Notes under the pieces: model-generated
What the model was told of the DNA's origin: nothing
The model's database searches: none
The model's input: the letters and a program-made list of their open reading frames with translations, nothing else
Part shown: in pieces, positions 20,403 through 30,730 of the stretch
Layout: each line of letters starts with the position of its first letter
How positions within the stretch are numbered: the first letter of the stretch is position 1
Position numbers and translations under genes: made by a program
NCBI RefSeq assembly: GCF_003324165.1
Contig: NW_025407863.1
Span: 5,043-53,540, forward strand
Direction of reading: 5' to 3'
Source: Naegleria lovaniensis
Taxonomy: Eukaryota; Heterolobosea; Eutetramitea; Acrasida; Naegleriidae
Length of the DNA: 48,498 bases

Positions 20403-20822
20403 TCAACCTCTCAAAGAACAAAATAGAGGGTTACAAAACATCCAAAATATATAAGTTAGAAGTACTGTCAATGGCGCTACAATGCAAATACAGCTACAGC
20501 AGCATACACCCACAACCGTTTCTAACGGGTTTCTCCTGAAGGAGTATCTAAGGAAGCCCATGAAGCTTTGTTCTTCCTTTCTTCTCTTACAAAAGGCGCA
20601 GTGAGTAGCCTTGAAGTTTGGTCCAGCGTACTGTCGTTTTAAGAACCTGGCCCAAAGAATATCAAGATTTGAGATGCTGTTCCAACATCTATTAACGGAA
20701 GACAATGAAACTAGAGTGGTTCTGTCCACGTACGAGAATATTTGAATCAAAATTTCTTCTGGAAGAACGCAGACGCTTGGACCGCAGTTTTTGAATTCAA
20801 CAACTTGGGGGGCAAGGCTCAT
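20403..20822 (-). CDS. Small F-box protein with C-terminal membrane segment
   Basis: 139 residues, single exon. Residues about 18-65 make an F-box: VLPEEILIQIFSYVDRTTL, then SSVNRCWNSISN and LWARFLKRQY. A short CAFCKRRKE pair of cysteines follows. Residues about 104-132 are strongly hydrophobic and Cys-rich (VVGVCCCSCICIVAP, LTVLLTYIFWMF), which fits one membrane span or two close ones. F-box proteins link substrates to SCF ubiquitin ligases through SKP1; the hydrophobic tail suggests it is anchored in a membrane, which is inference. The start ATG is preceded by an A-rich stretch. It is convergent with the RhoGEF gene (34 bp apart). Confidence 0.75.
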   Translation of the reverse strand: MSLAPQVVEFKNCGPSVCVLPEEILIQIFSYVDRTTLVSLSSVNRCWNSISNLDILWARFLKRQYAGPNFKATHCAFCKRRKEEQSFMGFLRYSFRRNPLETVVGVCCCSCICIVAPLTVLLTYIFWMFCNPLFCSLRG

Positions 20823-20886
20823 TTGTTTTTTAAGTTTTTGGGAAAAGCAAGTCTGTGCAGCATACCAGAAAATTCAGGAAGAAAAA

Positions 20887-22421
20887 ATGTCTGAAAAACA
20901 AACCGGGTCATCATCATCGACGGCTCATCCACAAACCATCGCCTGCACACAAAGCGGCAACATGTGCACGGAGGAAGAAGAAGAAAAGAGGTTGCAACAC
21001 TACTTTCAGAAATTTTACAAGACAGATAAACGACATCGAATTGATTTACAGTGGTTTGGGCATCCGATTAGGTATGTACGCAAAGCTATCGTGCCATTTC
21101 ATCAACATGTACAATCATCATGACGATACAGCAATGACATGAACCGTCCGGTGTTAGTTGATATTCTGGTCTCTAGCAGAAAATTAAAAAACGAAGAAAC
21201 ATCACCAACGGAAGTACTTTTTAAAACTCATTCTTATGAAATCAAATTGATTCCAAACGAACATTTCTTTGAATGGAACGGAGGAAGAAAAAGTGGCTAC
21301 ACTGTCGAACTGAAATTATTCAAAAAAGTTGTGAACACAAGAAAGAAGAAAGATGAGGACTCTCAAGACTCTTTCGCAGAACACACTGATTGTGGAGTTC
21401 CTCTTATTAGTTACACTTTTACAGAAGATGTTTTCTCTAACACATGGATTTTAAATCTAATATGGCCTGACGAGAAAACAAAGATCTCATTTAGGGGTGA
21501 TTTTTTCTTTTCTGTTTCTGTATTCAGAAAGGTTGATGCTGATACATCAAGAAGAATATTCACACGAGTTTCAAGTAGATTTAAGATTGTATCTAAACCT
21601 GGTGTGTACTTAAATAAGAAGAGAAAAAAGAACGTTGATGAAGAAGAAGATGTAGAAGGAGACTCGGAGCTCTTCAAAAAGTTACCGCCACCATCACATT
21701 TTATCCCAACAAATCCTTCAACTACCTTATTTGCGAACAATTCTATGGTCAATTTATTGCCAAACATGGACATATCTCACAACTCATCCCTTGTAAATCA
21801 ATACTATCAACAGGTAGTGTTCGAACATGTGGCACAATCCAACCAGCATCCAATAATTTCATTCTTCCCACCACCACCAGCATCAGCTTCAAATAGTGCT
21901 GCTCTTCCATTTCCACCAAAATCATCAACACAAACAAATCAATTTTTTGGCGAGCAACAGCAAAATGTTATGCAACCTCCTAAATTTTCACTGGAGAAGA
22001 CTCAAGATTTATTTTCATTCACACAAGCATCTCAATTAGCTGCTTCACAACACACCAGTACACTACTACCATCACTCTCAGATCTAGGTAATTTGACAAC
22101 ACCAATGAAAACCGAGCAAGAAGAGAATCCTTTTTCTCCAATCACACCCAGCACTCCAATCACTCCATTAGGTATCTTTGGAACTCATCAACCAACACCA
22201 CAAAAAGGTAAGCTTTACTGCAACATATTCTTACTCAATTTTATTATGAATTCTTATTGATCTCGTCCACAGGTGTTCTAAGCCTTAATTTTTCACAAGA
22301 GGTTCCAACAAGCAACACTCAAGATCCTTGGAGTTTCTTCAATTCTCAAGAAGAGATCATGCAAGACTCAAAAAAGGATGACTTTTATTACAAAATGTTA
22401 GCCGACGAAAAACGTGTATAA
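20887..22421 (+). CDS. Unassigned protein with basic core and Pro/Gln-rich tail
   Basis: Three exons (20887-21071, 21132-22207, 22273-22421), donors GTATGT and GTAAGC, 469 residues. Residues about 60-250 look like one beta-rich domain: LVDILVSSRKLKNEE, NEHFFEWNGGRKSGYTVELKLF, WILNLIWPDEKTKISF, FSVSVFRKVD and SRFKIVSKPG. A KKRKK cluster follows, suggesting nuclear entry. The rest is Ser/Pro/Gln/Asn-rich with a repeated TPITP, resembling activation domains, and a conserved-looking end (DPWSFFNSQEEIM). An immunoglobulin-like DNA-binding fold in a transcription regulator is my guess from the FKIVSKP-basic arrangement; I could not name a family. Confidence 0.6.
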
Positions 22422-22595
22422 ATTATAATATTAACTTATTTGATCTGTTGATTGTAGGAAACAAACTCTTTATTTTGTGCGAAAATGACCTTGGCCAAGC
22501 ATACTTGCTGCTTTTTGGTCTCATTAGTAAGGAATTTCTCAAAATTGTGGCAAAATTGATTTCAAAATTGTTGTGTCGTGGCGTGACAAAATAAT

Positions 22596-24332
22596 TCACA
22601 TGGTTGATGTGAATAGTGTTGTGTTGTCAGAATGCTCCTCAGGTTGAGTAAACTCATTTTCCAAAGTTGGTGGAGTTAGGTTAGCTAATTGTAAGTCTGG
22701 AACTGAATTACTAATAAGGCTACTACTGCCAAAGGAATAACCATCACAGGATGATGTTGATATTCGAGCAGGATCTCTTTCCAAGCGTTGTTCATCCAAT
22801 ACGTTTCCACTACTGAGCCTTGTTTTTCCAAGGTCAGTTCTATCATGCTGAGATCTTGGAGCACTATTATATTTCAAATATTTAACTTCTCTCCATTGTA
22901 TGTACTCCTTTGTTTGAATGAATCTCGAGAATGCATCAAATAAATTGGTACACACATCTCTTTTGAGAAAGTCTACAAGAGTCAATGTGGACTCAACATC
23001 AATTTTCTTGGAGTGTCTTTCTTTTTCAACGAGTTGTCTTGCATGATGAGATACGTTCACTTCTAATTCGCTGTCCATACTCAAAAACTTTTCATGAATG
23101 GATTTGATATGTTTCACTCTCGATGTGGATGATAAATTGGGAATTTTATGCTCCAACCATTCCAATTCTTTGAATAGCTCTATATTTTCACTACACATTT
23201 GTTTGGAACAAAATTCATAAAAAAGTTCCAAACCAATGGGATCTCTCAACAATTGAATGACTTGTTGAGCATTGATGGATGGATATAAGGTTGAGAAGAG
23301 TGTAGTAGTACTCTCCTCGTCAGTGAGTCCTGTCTGGTATAGAGAAGGTGATGAAAATGATGATGAGAGAGAAGAAGTCGTTGTAGTTGCAGTTGTAGTA
23401 GTAGTAGTAGTAGTAGTAGTTCTCACACCATTAGTTTCAGTGTTATTGCTGGGTTGAGAGGATGACCTTTTCGATCTTCTCTTGAGTGCCAACAGTCCCG
23501 ATAAATAACCAGGTCTATGAACCGATGGAGAAAGTGATTTAATTTTACCATCCAAGTGTGTTGTTTGAGAAGAACTTGCATTATTGGGAATCATGAGTAA
23601 GCCTGGTTGGGTGCTACCACTTCCGCTACTACTTCCACTACTGGCTGCTGAGAAAGAAGGAGAAATGATTGGAGAGTGATGATGATGGTGTTGACTTTGG
23701 GGTCGATGTTTGTTGTTGTTATTCTTTTGTTTGTTGGGAGAAGAGGGTTCACTCTTACTTCCTTTTGGTATATTGCCAAGTGGTTGTTGTTGATGAAGAA
23801 TGGTCATGGCATTGGTGGAGTGTCTTCGTGAGGTAGCAGTTGCAGAAGAGGAATCATGATTGTCGATGGTAATTTTCATGGACATTGGAGGAGGTCTTCT
23901 GTCCACCACTCGATCACGACGTGAATGCTGGCCCGATGATTGAATTCTGTCGTGATGATGATCCTCTTCTCGATAATAGAATTGAGCCTCTGAAGAAGTG
24001 GTAGTAGGTGGCGACTTTGAGGAAGAGGACGTTCTAGTGAATAATGAAATGGTGAATCGTTTCTTTTCACCATTGCTGCTGTTATTTGTGTTATTGGAAT
24101 GAAGCAGTAAGCCAACGGATGCTCTGTTTTTTGCACTTTCTTGGTTGGTTCTTTTCTTGTGCCTTGACAATGAAGAAGTCTCTGATTGTTGTGACGTGGT
24201 GGTGGTGTTGAGTTTGTTGGAAGTGGTGATCGTCGCTCGCTCTTCATTCATCACAATATCATCATTACCACTCATACCCCCATGATAGAGCATTTCTCGC
24301 TTTCGGGCAAGAGAGGATTGATTCACTCCCAT
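22596..24332 (-). CDS. RGS-domain protein (regulator of G-protein signalling)
   Basis: About 578 residues from the ATG at 24332. The open frame extends a little upstream without another ATG, so a 5' exon cannot be excluded. The first 340 residues are low-complexity Ser/Thr/Asn/His/Pro, with a run of consecutive Thr around residues 304-320. Residues about 356-485 match an RGS domain: LLRDPIGLELFYEFCSKQ, CSENIELFKELEWLEHKI, the middle IHEKFLSMDSELEVNVS and the end LFDAFSRFIQTKEYIQW. RGS domains speed GTP hydrolysis by heterotrimeric G-alpha proteins at the plasma membrane. A Ser-rich tail follows. It is convergent with the previous gene and divergent from the CPSF6-like gene. Confidence 0.85.
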   Translation of the reverse strand: MGVNQSSLARKREMLYHGGMSGNDDIVMNEERATITTSNKLNTTTTSQQSETSSLSRHKKRTNQESAKNRASVGLLLHSNNTNNSSNGEKKRFTISLFTRTSSSSKSPPTTTSSEAQFYYREEDHHHDRIQSSGQHSRRDRVVDRRPPPMSMKITIDNHDSSSATATSRRHSTNAMTILHQQQPLGNIPKGSKSEPSSPNKQKNNNNKHRPQSQHHHHHSPIISPSFSAASSGSSSGSGSTQPGLLMIPNNASSSQTTHLDGKIKSLSPSVHRPGYLSGLLALKRRSKRSSSQPSNNTETNGVRTTTTTTTTTTATTTTSSLSSSFSSPSLYQTGLTDEESTTTLFSTLYPSINAQQVIQLLRDPIGLELFYEFCSKQMCSENIELFKELEWLEHKIPNLSSTSRVKHIKSIHEKFLSMDSELEVNVSHHARQLVEKERHSKKIDVESTLTLVDFLKRDVCTNLFDAFSRFIQTKEYIQWREVKYLKYNSAPRSQHDRTDLGKTRLSSGNVLDEQRLERDPARISTSSCDGYSFGSSSLISNSVPDLQLANLTPPTLENEFTQPEEHSDNTTLFTSTM

Positions 24333-24743
24333 GATCAAAGATTGTAATGCACTGAGAGAGTGTGTTCTCTTCAAACAATAAACTCTCTAAATCGATTGAT
24401 ATTGTTTTTAACAACAACCGACTCTTGGTGTATCCATGTTAATGTCACTTGCGAAAAGCTTTTCGTTGCGGCGTGTGGATAATTTGACATTCAACATTTG
24501 AATACCACATTTGAAGTAACTGCGAAACTGTTGTGCGAAAAATCAATTTACAGAAACCATCTCGAATTCAATTCAAATATAGCTCTGTCAAGATTGAAAA
24601 TATAGTCTATATATTAAGGTCATGCTTACAGAACCCAGGAAAGAGAGAAAATACAATGCAAACTCAATTGAAGAAGAACATGGAATCAGAGTGCACATTG
24701 TAAACTTCATGGAGGTTTTCATTTTAATGATCACAAAAAAAAA
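24333..24743. promoter_or_regulatory. Divergent promoter region with 14-bp palindrome
   Basis: 411 bp without a gene between the RGS (minus) and CPSF6-like (plus) starts. It contains the perfect palindrome CGAAAAGCTTTTCG at 24452-24465 and a run of ten A directly before the CPSF6-like ATG. Otherwise it is AT-rich with no clear element. Confidence 0.4.
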
Positions 24744-25844
24744 ATGTCGAATGTAAGTCTCACTCGTCATCGTCATGACCTTTCATTTTTTTCAAAATGA
24801 AAATATTCAAAAGAATGATCAAGAGGATATGCTAGATATTTATGATGATGTTCTGAGTGCTCCTATAACAGCATCAGCCATCACAAGTACTTCTTCCGAT
24901 GCACAACTGTCATCCAATAATAACATTAAACTAACAACATCTGTGGTTGGCAATTTTGATGGAGGATTTGATCAAATCAATAGTCAAATTAATGACAAAC
25001 TCAATGATTCAACGTATGAGGATGACTCTCATGCAACACCTTCAATTAAAATTAATAATTTACAATGGGTGAGTTGAACACAAAATGTTGTTAACAATAA
25101 TCATTGATTATTTGGAATATTTAATACTCATAGTGGACAACTGATGTGTTTATGGAAAATATTCTCCAAAAATTTGGTGCGATTAAAACACTGAAATTTG
25201 AAGAAGAAAAAAACAATGGTAAAAGTAAAGGAGTTTTGAATTGTGAGTTTGAAGATAAATTTCAAGCAATGAAAGCTAAAGAAACTCTTAATGGAATGAA
25301 CATTCATGACAATATAATTCAAGTTGAATATATTTCAAAAATTCCAACGTCACGGTATTCTGTAAATACTCAACAACAAAATAGAAGACAAGATTACAAC
25401 AGTGGAGACATGAATGATGGGGATGATCATGAATTTTCTGGAACATCTTCACATACAAGTTCAATTGGAAGCAATGTTAGCAATCAACAACAAGCATCTC
25501 AACAGGATTACTATTCGGGCAGAGGATCTTCATCAGATACATATGATGACCGACAAAGTGGCAACAAAGGATACTATGGTGGAGGAGGTCAGAGCGGAAG
25601 TAGTCGATCGAGCATGAGCGGTGATCGGTCTTCATATCGAGGAGGTGACACTAATCGAGGAAGTGGCGATTATTACAGGTCCTCGTCATCGTCATCGAGC
25701 TACAACGCAGACAAGAAGAGAGATCGTAAGAATTATGAAACCAACACAGGAGATGGTGGTAGACGAGATCGATCATCGTACGATTCTCATAGCTCTCGCT
25801 CCCAAAAATCGCCAAGAAGATATGGAAAATCTCAGTACTACTGA
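24744..25844 (+). CDS. CPSF6/CPSF7-like RNA-binding protein
   Basis: Three exons, 24744-24752 (only Met-Ser-Asn), 24814-25068 and 25134-25844, about 324 residues. Junctions use GTAAGT and GTGAGT donors and restore frame. An acidic N terminus is followed by one RRM (about residues 83-158): IKINNLQWWTTDVFM, then IKTLKFEEEKNNGKSKG and IIQVEY. The WWTTD after the first strand and NGKSKG fit the RRM of CPSF6/CPSF7, the large subunit of mRNA cleavage factor I. The C-terminal half is Ser/Gly/Tyr/Arg/Asp-rich and ends in an RS-like tail (SYDSHSSRSQKSPRRYGK), as in that family. Role: 3'-end site choice of nuclear pre-mRNA, inferred. The 9-nt first coding exon is notable. Confidence 0.75.
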
Positions 25845-25903
25845 AACATGCATCATTATTGAAATACAGAACTAGGATCTTAAGCATCTTTAGAACAATT
25901 AAT

Positions 25904-26704
25904 TTAATCATTTCTCTTTCTTTTTCCAACACCTTCATCCACTGTCTGTGTAGGATCGAATGAGTCATCAGACCGTTTCTTGAGTTTAAGTTTTCTTCTG
26001 ATTTTCTGAGCAGATGATGATGGATTAGTTTTCGAGTTTTGTTTTGCAACGTTACTTGTTTTTGAGTGTTGTTGGGAAGAAGGTGGGTTGGGCTGAATAG
26101 TGGCCATCTTATTTCGCAAATGTAGTTGGATGCTTGCTAAAGGGTTTGACTGAAACACGGGATGATTGACAACATTTGTAAATTGTTGAATTTCGCTTTT
26201 CATATTCTTATTCTTCTTTTTGATAACATTTGTCGTTGTTTTCTGTTGTGGTTGAGGTTGCTTTTTACTGTCTGTGGTCTCCTCTGCTAATAATTTACTG
26301 ATAGGTTCAAAATTAAATGTCACTGACTCCTTATTCTTATTGGATGATTTATTCTTTTTTTTATCATCCTTTGACTTGACTTCATTGATTTTTTCAACCA
26401 ACTTCATCCTCCGATCTCTCTTTTCTTGTTTTTTAAGAGTCTTTCGTTTTCTTCTAGATAGACCTCGTTCAAATTCTAACCGATCTGTTGCAGTAATTTC
26501 TTCATCATTAGAAGCTGCAGCAGAATTTGGATGTAAAGAAGCAGAATGATTATCGGACTTGTCCTCAACTTTTTCCACGAGAGTTGTATGCGATGCATCA
26601 CCACTTTCTGCAACAAAACGTCTTCTTTTGAGTGTTGGTTGTTTCACGACCAGTTGTTGTTGAGAGGAATCTGTCATCATCGAGTCGGCGTTTTTCGTCG
26701 TCAT
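25904..26704 (-). CDS. SLX9-like ribosome biogenesis protein
   Basis: 266 residues from the ATG at 26704, which follows eight A. The protein is strongly basic: RLEFERGLSRRKRKTLKKQEKR, further Lys-rich helices, and the conserved-looking FTNVVNHPVFQSNPLASIQLHL. The pattern of a basic helix, a spacer and a final NP-x-x-x-I-x-x-HL segment is like the SLX9/FAM207 family, which binds pre-40S particles and helps export or 18S processing. The match is by eye on one short motif, so another nucleolar basic protein is possible. The tail ends in a basic RKLKLKKR and KRKR, typical nuclear localisation signals. It converges with the CPSF6-like gene. Confidence 0.6.
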   Translation of the reverse strand: MTTKNADSMMTDSSQQQLVVKQPTLKRRRFVAESGDASHTTLVEKVEDKSDNHSASLHPNSAAASNDEEITATDRLEFERGLSRRKRKTLKKQEKRDRRMKLVEKINEVKSKDDKKKNKSSNKNKESVTFNFEPISKLLAEETTDSKKQPQPQQKTTTNVIKKKNKNMKSEIQQFTNVVNHPVFQSNPLASIQLHLRNKMATIQPNPPSSQQHSKTSNVAKQNSKTNPSSSAQKIRRKLKLKKRSDDSFDPTQTVDEGVGKRKRND

Positions 26705-27096
26705 TTTTTTTCTTGAAGAAATTTCACAACAAACCAATCGCACGCAAATCATCATCATCGGGAGAAAAGAGTGATTTCTTTTTCCATTTCTCTCTCAATG
26801 TCATATTCTCAGAAAGTTTTAAATTGTGGTTATATTGAAATTTAGGAACGTGAGGAATTTTAAATTTACGTAACAAGAAATAAAACAAAAATTCTCCAGT
26901 TCGGCTAGTAGAATGTTACATGATACAATCATGATTCAAAGACTTGTCACAAACCTACTAAATGAACCAACCCCATACTAAGGTGTTAAAGACAAATTTC
27001 GGAACGTCCAGTGTTGAAGATGAAGCATCCCTTGCAACCAGTGATGACATTTTTTAAAGAACGGATGACCAAGGTTCTACAAAGTTTGGCCAAAGA
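26705..27096. other. Intergenic region between SLX9-like start and STPG stop
   Basis: 392 bp. It should contain the SLX9-like promoter at its left end and the 3' end of the STPG gene at its right. One 31-codon frame (26962-27057) is the only coding-like stretch seen. Confidence 0.4.
26962..27057 (+). CDS. Possible 31-residue small ORF
   Basis: ATG to TAA in the gap upstream of the SLX9-like gene. The peptide begins MNQPHTKVLKTNFGTSS and ends in an acidic, Ser-rich stretch. Its composition resembles coding sequence more than the AT-rich gap around it. It could also be a first exon or chance. No family recognised. Confidence 0.2.
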   Translation: MNQPHTKVLKTNFGTSSVEDEASLATSDDIF

Positions 27097-28784
27097 CTAT
27101 TGTGCTATGGTAACATTGTAAGAAGGTTTTAGCCATGTCTGCGTTGAATCGTACGAGCCTGGACCCAAATTTTGGTTGTTACTATTTTCTAAAAGCGGAG
27201 CAGAGTGTCCCAATGACTTGGCAATATTAATTCCTTTTGGTTTTTGATTAGCCATTCCAGGTGGTAAATAATTTGGACCAAGCAAGGTAGCTTTGTCGAG
27301 TATCTTCGTGTCTCTAAATCTCTTGCTAGATGAGGAAAATCCGTGTGTTTTCGGATCAGAAATATTAAAGCTCTTCTTTGACCAGTTTTCTGAGGTGTGA
27401 TACTGTCCTACTGAAGGAAATACGTCTTTGTCTGGCTTCTTTTCTGAATGCATCGTGCGTTTAGTTCTCGATTGAAAAACAAAGGATCTTTGATCTGGTT
27501 TCCTTATATCATATTGAGAAATGTCACTGGGATTATAGGAACCTGGTGGAGGTGCTGAAGGCTTTGTTTCTCGATATGTGAATCGAGCTGTCGTGCTTCC
27601 AAAAACTCCATAACTCCCTTTTGTTTTCCTTGAAAGCTCAGATAGAAGGCTATTTGAATCGTGACTGATGTATGAACCAGGGCCCAGCTCAGTAGTGTCT
27701 GATCTGTAAATAAATCTTTCAGATTTGGAATTAAAGGCTCCATGAACTTTTGCAACATCTTGATTCGTGGGTAGGTCATTTATATCTTTTTTAAAGTATT
27801 CACCAGGACCTGGAGTATTCATGAACGATGTTGAGATTGATGCATCCAAGGGTCTTGAGGTTGTACTTCCAAAAGGCAACTGTTTTTTCTTCTCCTTCAT
27901 ATATTTAGGTTCTTTGGTTTCATACGATCCAGGACCCAGATTTGTTGACTTTAACTTGTCGGGTGGAATCAAAGACGATCGTTTCGTTTTTGAGTTGAAA
28001 ACAGAGACATAATTTCGAAGATCGGCATGTGAAGATGAATGACCTTGATCAGAATATGTTCCAGGTCCTGGTGTGTCTTGTAGTTTGAATAGGTGTCTTT
28101 TTGTGTTGCTACTGAATATTCCTTGGTTTTTAAGACTCTTAGAATTAGTTGTGTTTTCGTCAGAAAAGTATGCCCCTGGCCCGATGGAATCATCTTGTGT
28201 TCCTTTGTACCCCCGAACAGGTGAGGATTGTCTTATTAATTCGCCATTGGGGCCTTCCTCATATCCATGAGATTGAGAATTGGCTGGAATGGATGGAGCT
28301 GTTGAAAGATGACGAGGAGAGCTCGTTCGCTTATTCTTAGGTGAGCCAGTTTTTCGTTTTAAATATTGTTCTGTGTCATGGTTAAAGTAAGATCCTGGTC
28401 CTTAATATTTTAAAAGGGAAATGATCCTTCTTAAAATCATCACCACATGCCGGGATAACACTTACCTGGTAATTCTTGGCTTTGAATAAGTGAGGACTGA
28501 TTAAATCTTGATGTTGCTGACTTGAAAACGCTTGAAGCGTCTTTTTTATAAGGCTCATAAGGTGACTCTAGTGGTTTATGATAGGAACCTGGGCCTGGTG
28601 TTTGGAATTTTTCTGTAGAAGTAATTGTTTTTCTCTTTTCTGTTGATGAGAAAGGTGCCGATGCATATCGGGGAGTGCGTCCAATGGGATCATGAGATAG
28701 ATAGCAGCCCGGCCCAATATTTTCTCCCGTTGTTGTTGGATTGGTTATTGATATTTCTCGTATGGATCGGGAAACCCATGCCAT
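27097..28784 (-). CDS. STPG/SHIPPO-repeat axonemal protein
   Basis: Two exons (28784-28466 and 28400-27097, 65-nt intron, GTAAGT to TTAAG) encode about 540 residues. Roughly a dozen Pro-Gly-x-Gly-x-Tyr repeats are spread along the protein, among them IGPGCY, TPGPGSY, LPGPGSY, IGPGAY, TPGPGTY, LGPGSY and TPGPGEY; the intron sits inside one of them. Between repeats are FGSTTSR and FNSKTKR type motifs. This is the sperm-tail PG-rich repeat family (ODF3, STPG), found on and inside axonemal microtubules. In an amoeboflagellate it would be used during the flagellate stage; that is inference. The last repeats are degenerate (SVGQY, LGPNY). Confidence 0.85.
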
Positions 28785-28962
28785 TTTGCTTTGCTGATGA
28801 TAATTACCAAGAATGAGTCAATGATGAGTTAATCTCATAGACTGGATCGTGCGATGAAATTGTTTTTTTTAATTTTTCAAATTCAAAAACTGTTGGTTTG
28901 AGCGGCTGAAATTTACGAGAGACATGCTCGTTCATCATGAAATCATCATCCCCAAGAGAAGC

Positions 28963-30621
28963 TCAATGAATCGCTGAGTAAACTTCAGCCAAGGCGTAAC
29001 TTTGGATTTGATCTTCCCCAAAGAATGGAGCAATCAATTGTTTCATACATTCGTCCTCTGGTAAATCATTCATTCTCTTGTCTCCATAAATAAACAAATG
29101 TTTGACTGAGTGATTTTTGGGAACTCGATCGGACAATACGCCTTGTTGTTGTTGTTCTAAAACATCTAACAGAGACATATTTCGAGTCTCTTTTGCAGTG
29201 GTGTTATTGTTTCCGTAGTGATGAATGGAAATCAAATGTTCAATACACAAATACTCTAAATTTAGGGAATGACAAAGAGAATGGAAAAATCTTCCATTGA
29301 GTAAGGTATGACCCCTAATGTCCAGAAATTCCAAGTTACGAAATTCTTTCAACATGAACGATACATCATCATCTTTCAACATGAATGTTTCAAAATTTGC
29401 ATGTAAAATTAATGTGTTCAAATTTTGTGATAAATATTTCATACTCTCTACAATATTCATGTCATGCATTCCAATACAATCAATCATCTCTAAATATTGC
29501 AATGAAGAAGGAAATAGAATATTCTTTGGTAATGTACATTGGACGAGTTGGCAAGTATGAAGAGAATGATACGATGGAGAATTACATAAAAGAGACCTTG
29601 GAGATGCTGTACTGTAATACAACCTATCAGAGTGAGCAGTCACAGTGTCCTTCAAATTCATGTAATGACCATGGTTATTATTAAGATGACACTCATGAAT
29701 GGTGTCATGTATAGTCTCTTGATTGTTGTAAATCTGACTGTTCACACTTGCGAAACATTCAACAAGGGTTTGATGCTCTTTCACTCGTTTCAATGAAAGA
29801 TATTGTAATTGTGTAAATGGAGGTGAGACAACATCTACACGTGTTGATGCTGCATTGAATTCTTCTTGTGAAGTAGATAACTCCTCACTTTCAATGATTA
29901 ACTTTTTCAATGAACGATATACTTTTCCTCGAATGATATGAAATAAATAATTATCAAATGAATTGCAATACAAGGATAATACTTCTAAGCGAGGTGTCAA
30001 TATTAATAAGCTTGATAAATCATAGGCATCTGAAAGGTATAGTTTGTGAATGGTCAATTGAATTAAATTTTCATAGCAAATGACGGGCACTAACTTTGTT
30101 TTTTGAAGGAGTGAATCATAAAAGATTTGATTCACATCCACACCATTTAAACGAATATTCAAACATTTCCATAGAGTACCAAATTTGTGAATCATTCGAT
30201 CGAGAGTAGATTGCATACGTGACATGAGATCATTGTAATCATCCTTATTGTTGTAATCATGATGATGGTGATGTATATTGTCAAGATGATTCTCTGTCAG
30301 TCTTTTTCTCTTGGCATTCGCAAAATTATCAAATTGAGTACAATAGATATCCAAAGGATTCGTAATGGTCACATTGGACCATAATACTTGGGATCCTAAA
30401 TTGGTAAATTCACACACAGTTGAATCATCATCATTGCTTGAAGAAGAACTTGGAGCAGTATTATTGATAATACCATCAAATAACCGACACACACAAGCGA
30501 GGCTCCCAAGTTGAAATAAATTGATGAATGAAAAGATTAATGCAAGGGATTCCGATGGCAGGTCAATTAGTGAATGGCGATGACGGGTGGATTGATCGTT
30601 CATCATCATAGACTCTGCCAT
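28963..30621 (-). CDS. F-box and leucine-rich repeat-like protein
   Basis: 552 residues, one exon. The N terminus (about residues 17-70) is an F-box: LIDLPSESLALIFSFINLF, SLACVCRLFDGIINN, then LWSNVTI. The remainder is Leu-rich with irregular repeats (YENLIQLTIHKLYL, LEVLSLYCNSF, LQYLEMIDC, LEFLDIRGH, LEYLCIEH), consistent with a solenoid that binds ubiquitination substrates. A His/Asn/Asp-rich insert lies near residue 110. FBXL-type proteins are SCF ubiquitin-ligase adaptors. The substrate is unknown. Confidence 0.75.
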   Translation of the reverse strand: MAESMMMNDQSTRHRHSLIDLPSESLALIFSFINLFQLGSLACVCRLFDGIINNTAPSSSSSNDDDSTVCEFTNLGSQVLWSNVTITNPLDIYCTQFDNFANAKRKRLTENHLDNIHHHHHDYNNKDDYNDLMSRMQSTLDRMIHKFGTLWKCLNIRLNGVDVNQIFYDSLLQKTKLVPVICYENLIQLTIHKLYLSDAYDLSSLLILTPRLEVLSLYCNSFDNYLFHIIRGKVYRSLKKLIIESEELSTSQEEFNAASTRVDVVSPPFTQLQYLSLKRVKEHQTLVECFASVNSQIYNNQETIHDTIHECHLNNNHGHYMNLKDTVTAHSDRLYYSTASPRSLLCNSPSYHSLHTCQLVQCTLPKNILFPSSLQYLEMIDCIGMHDMNIVESMKYLSQNLNTLILHANFETFMLKDDDVSFMLKEFRNLEFLDIRGHTLLNGRFFHSLCHSLNLEYLCIEHLISIHHYGNNNTTAKETRNMSLLDVLEQQQQGVLSDRVPKNHSVKHLFIYGDKRMNDLPEDECMKQLIAPFFGEDQIQSYALAEVYSAIH

Positions 30622-30730
30622 GTTTTGGGAACACGTGACTCACAGACCGAAATATTTTTTCCTCTCTCTATCCAGCAAAAAGTGGAACAAATTTGTTTAT
30701 CAATGAATACTTTAAATAATTGTATTGGTC

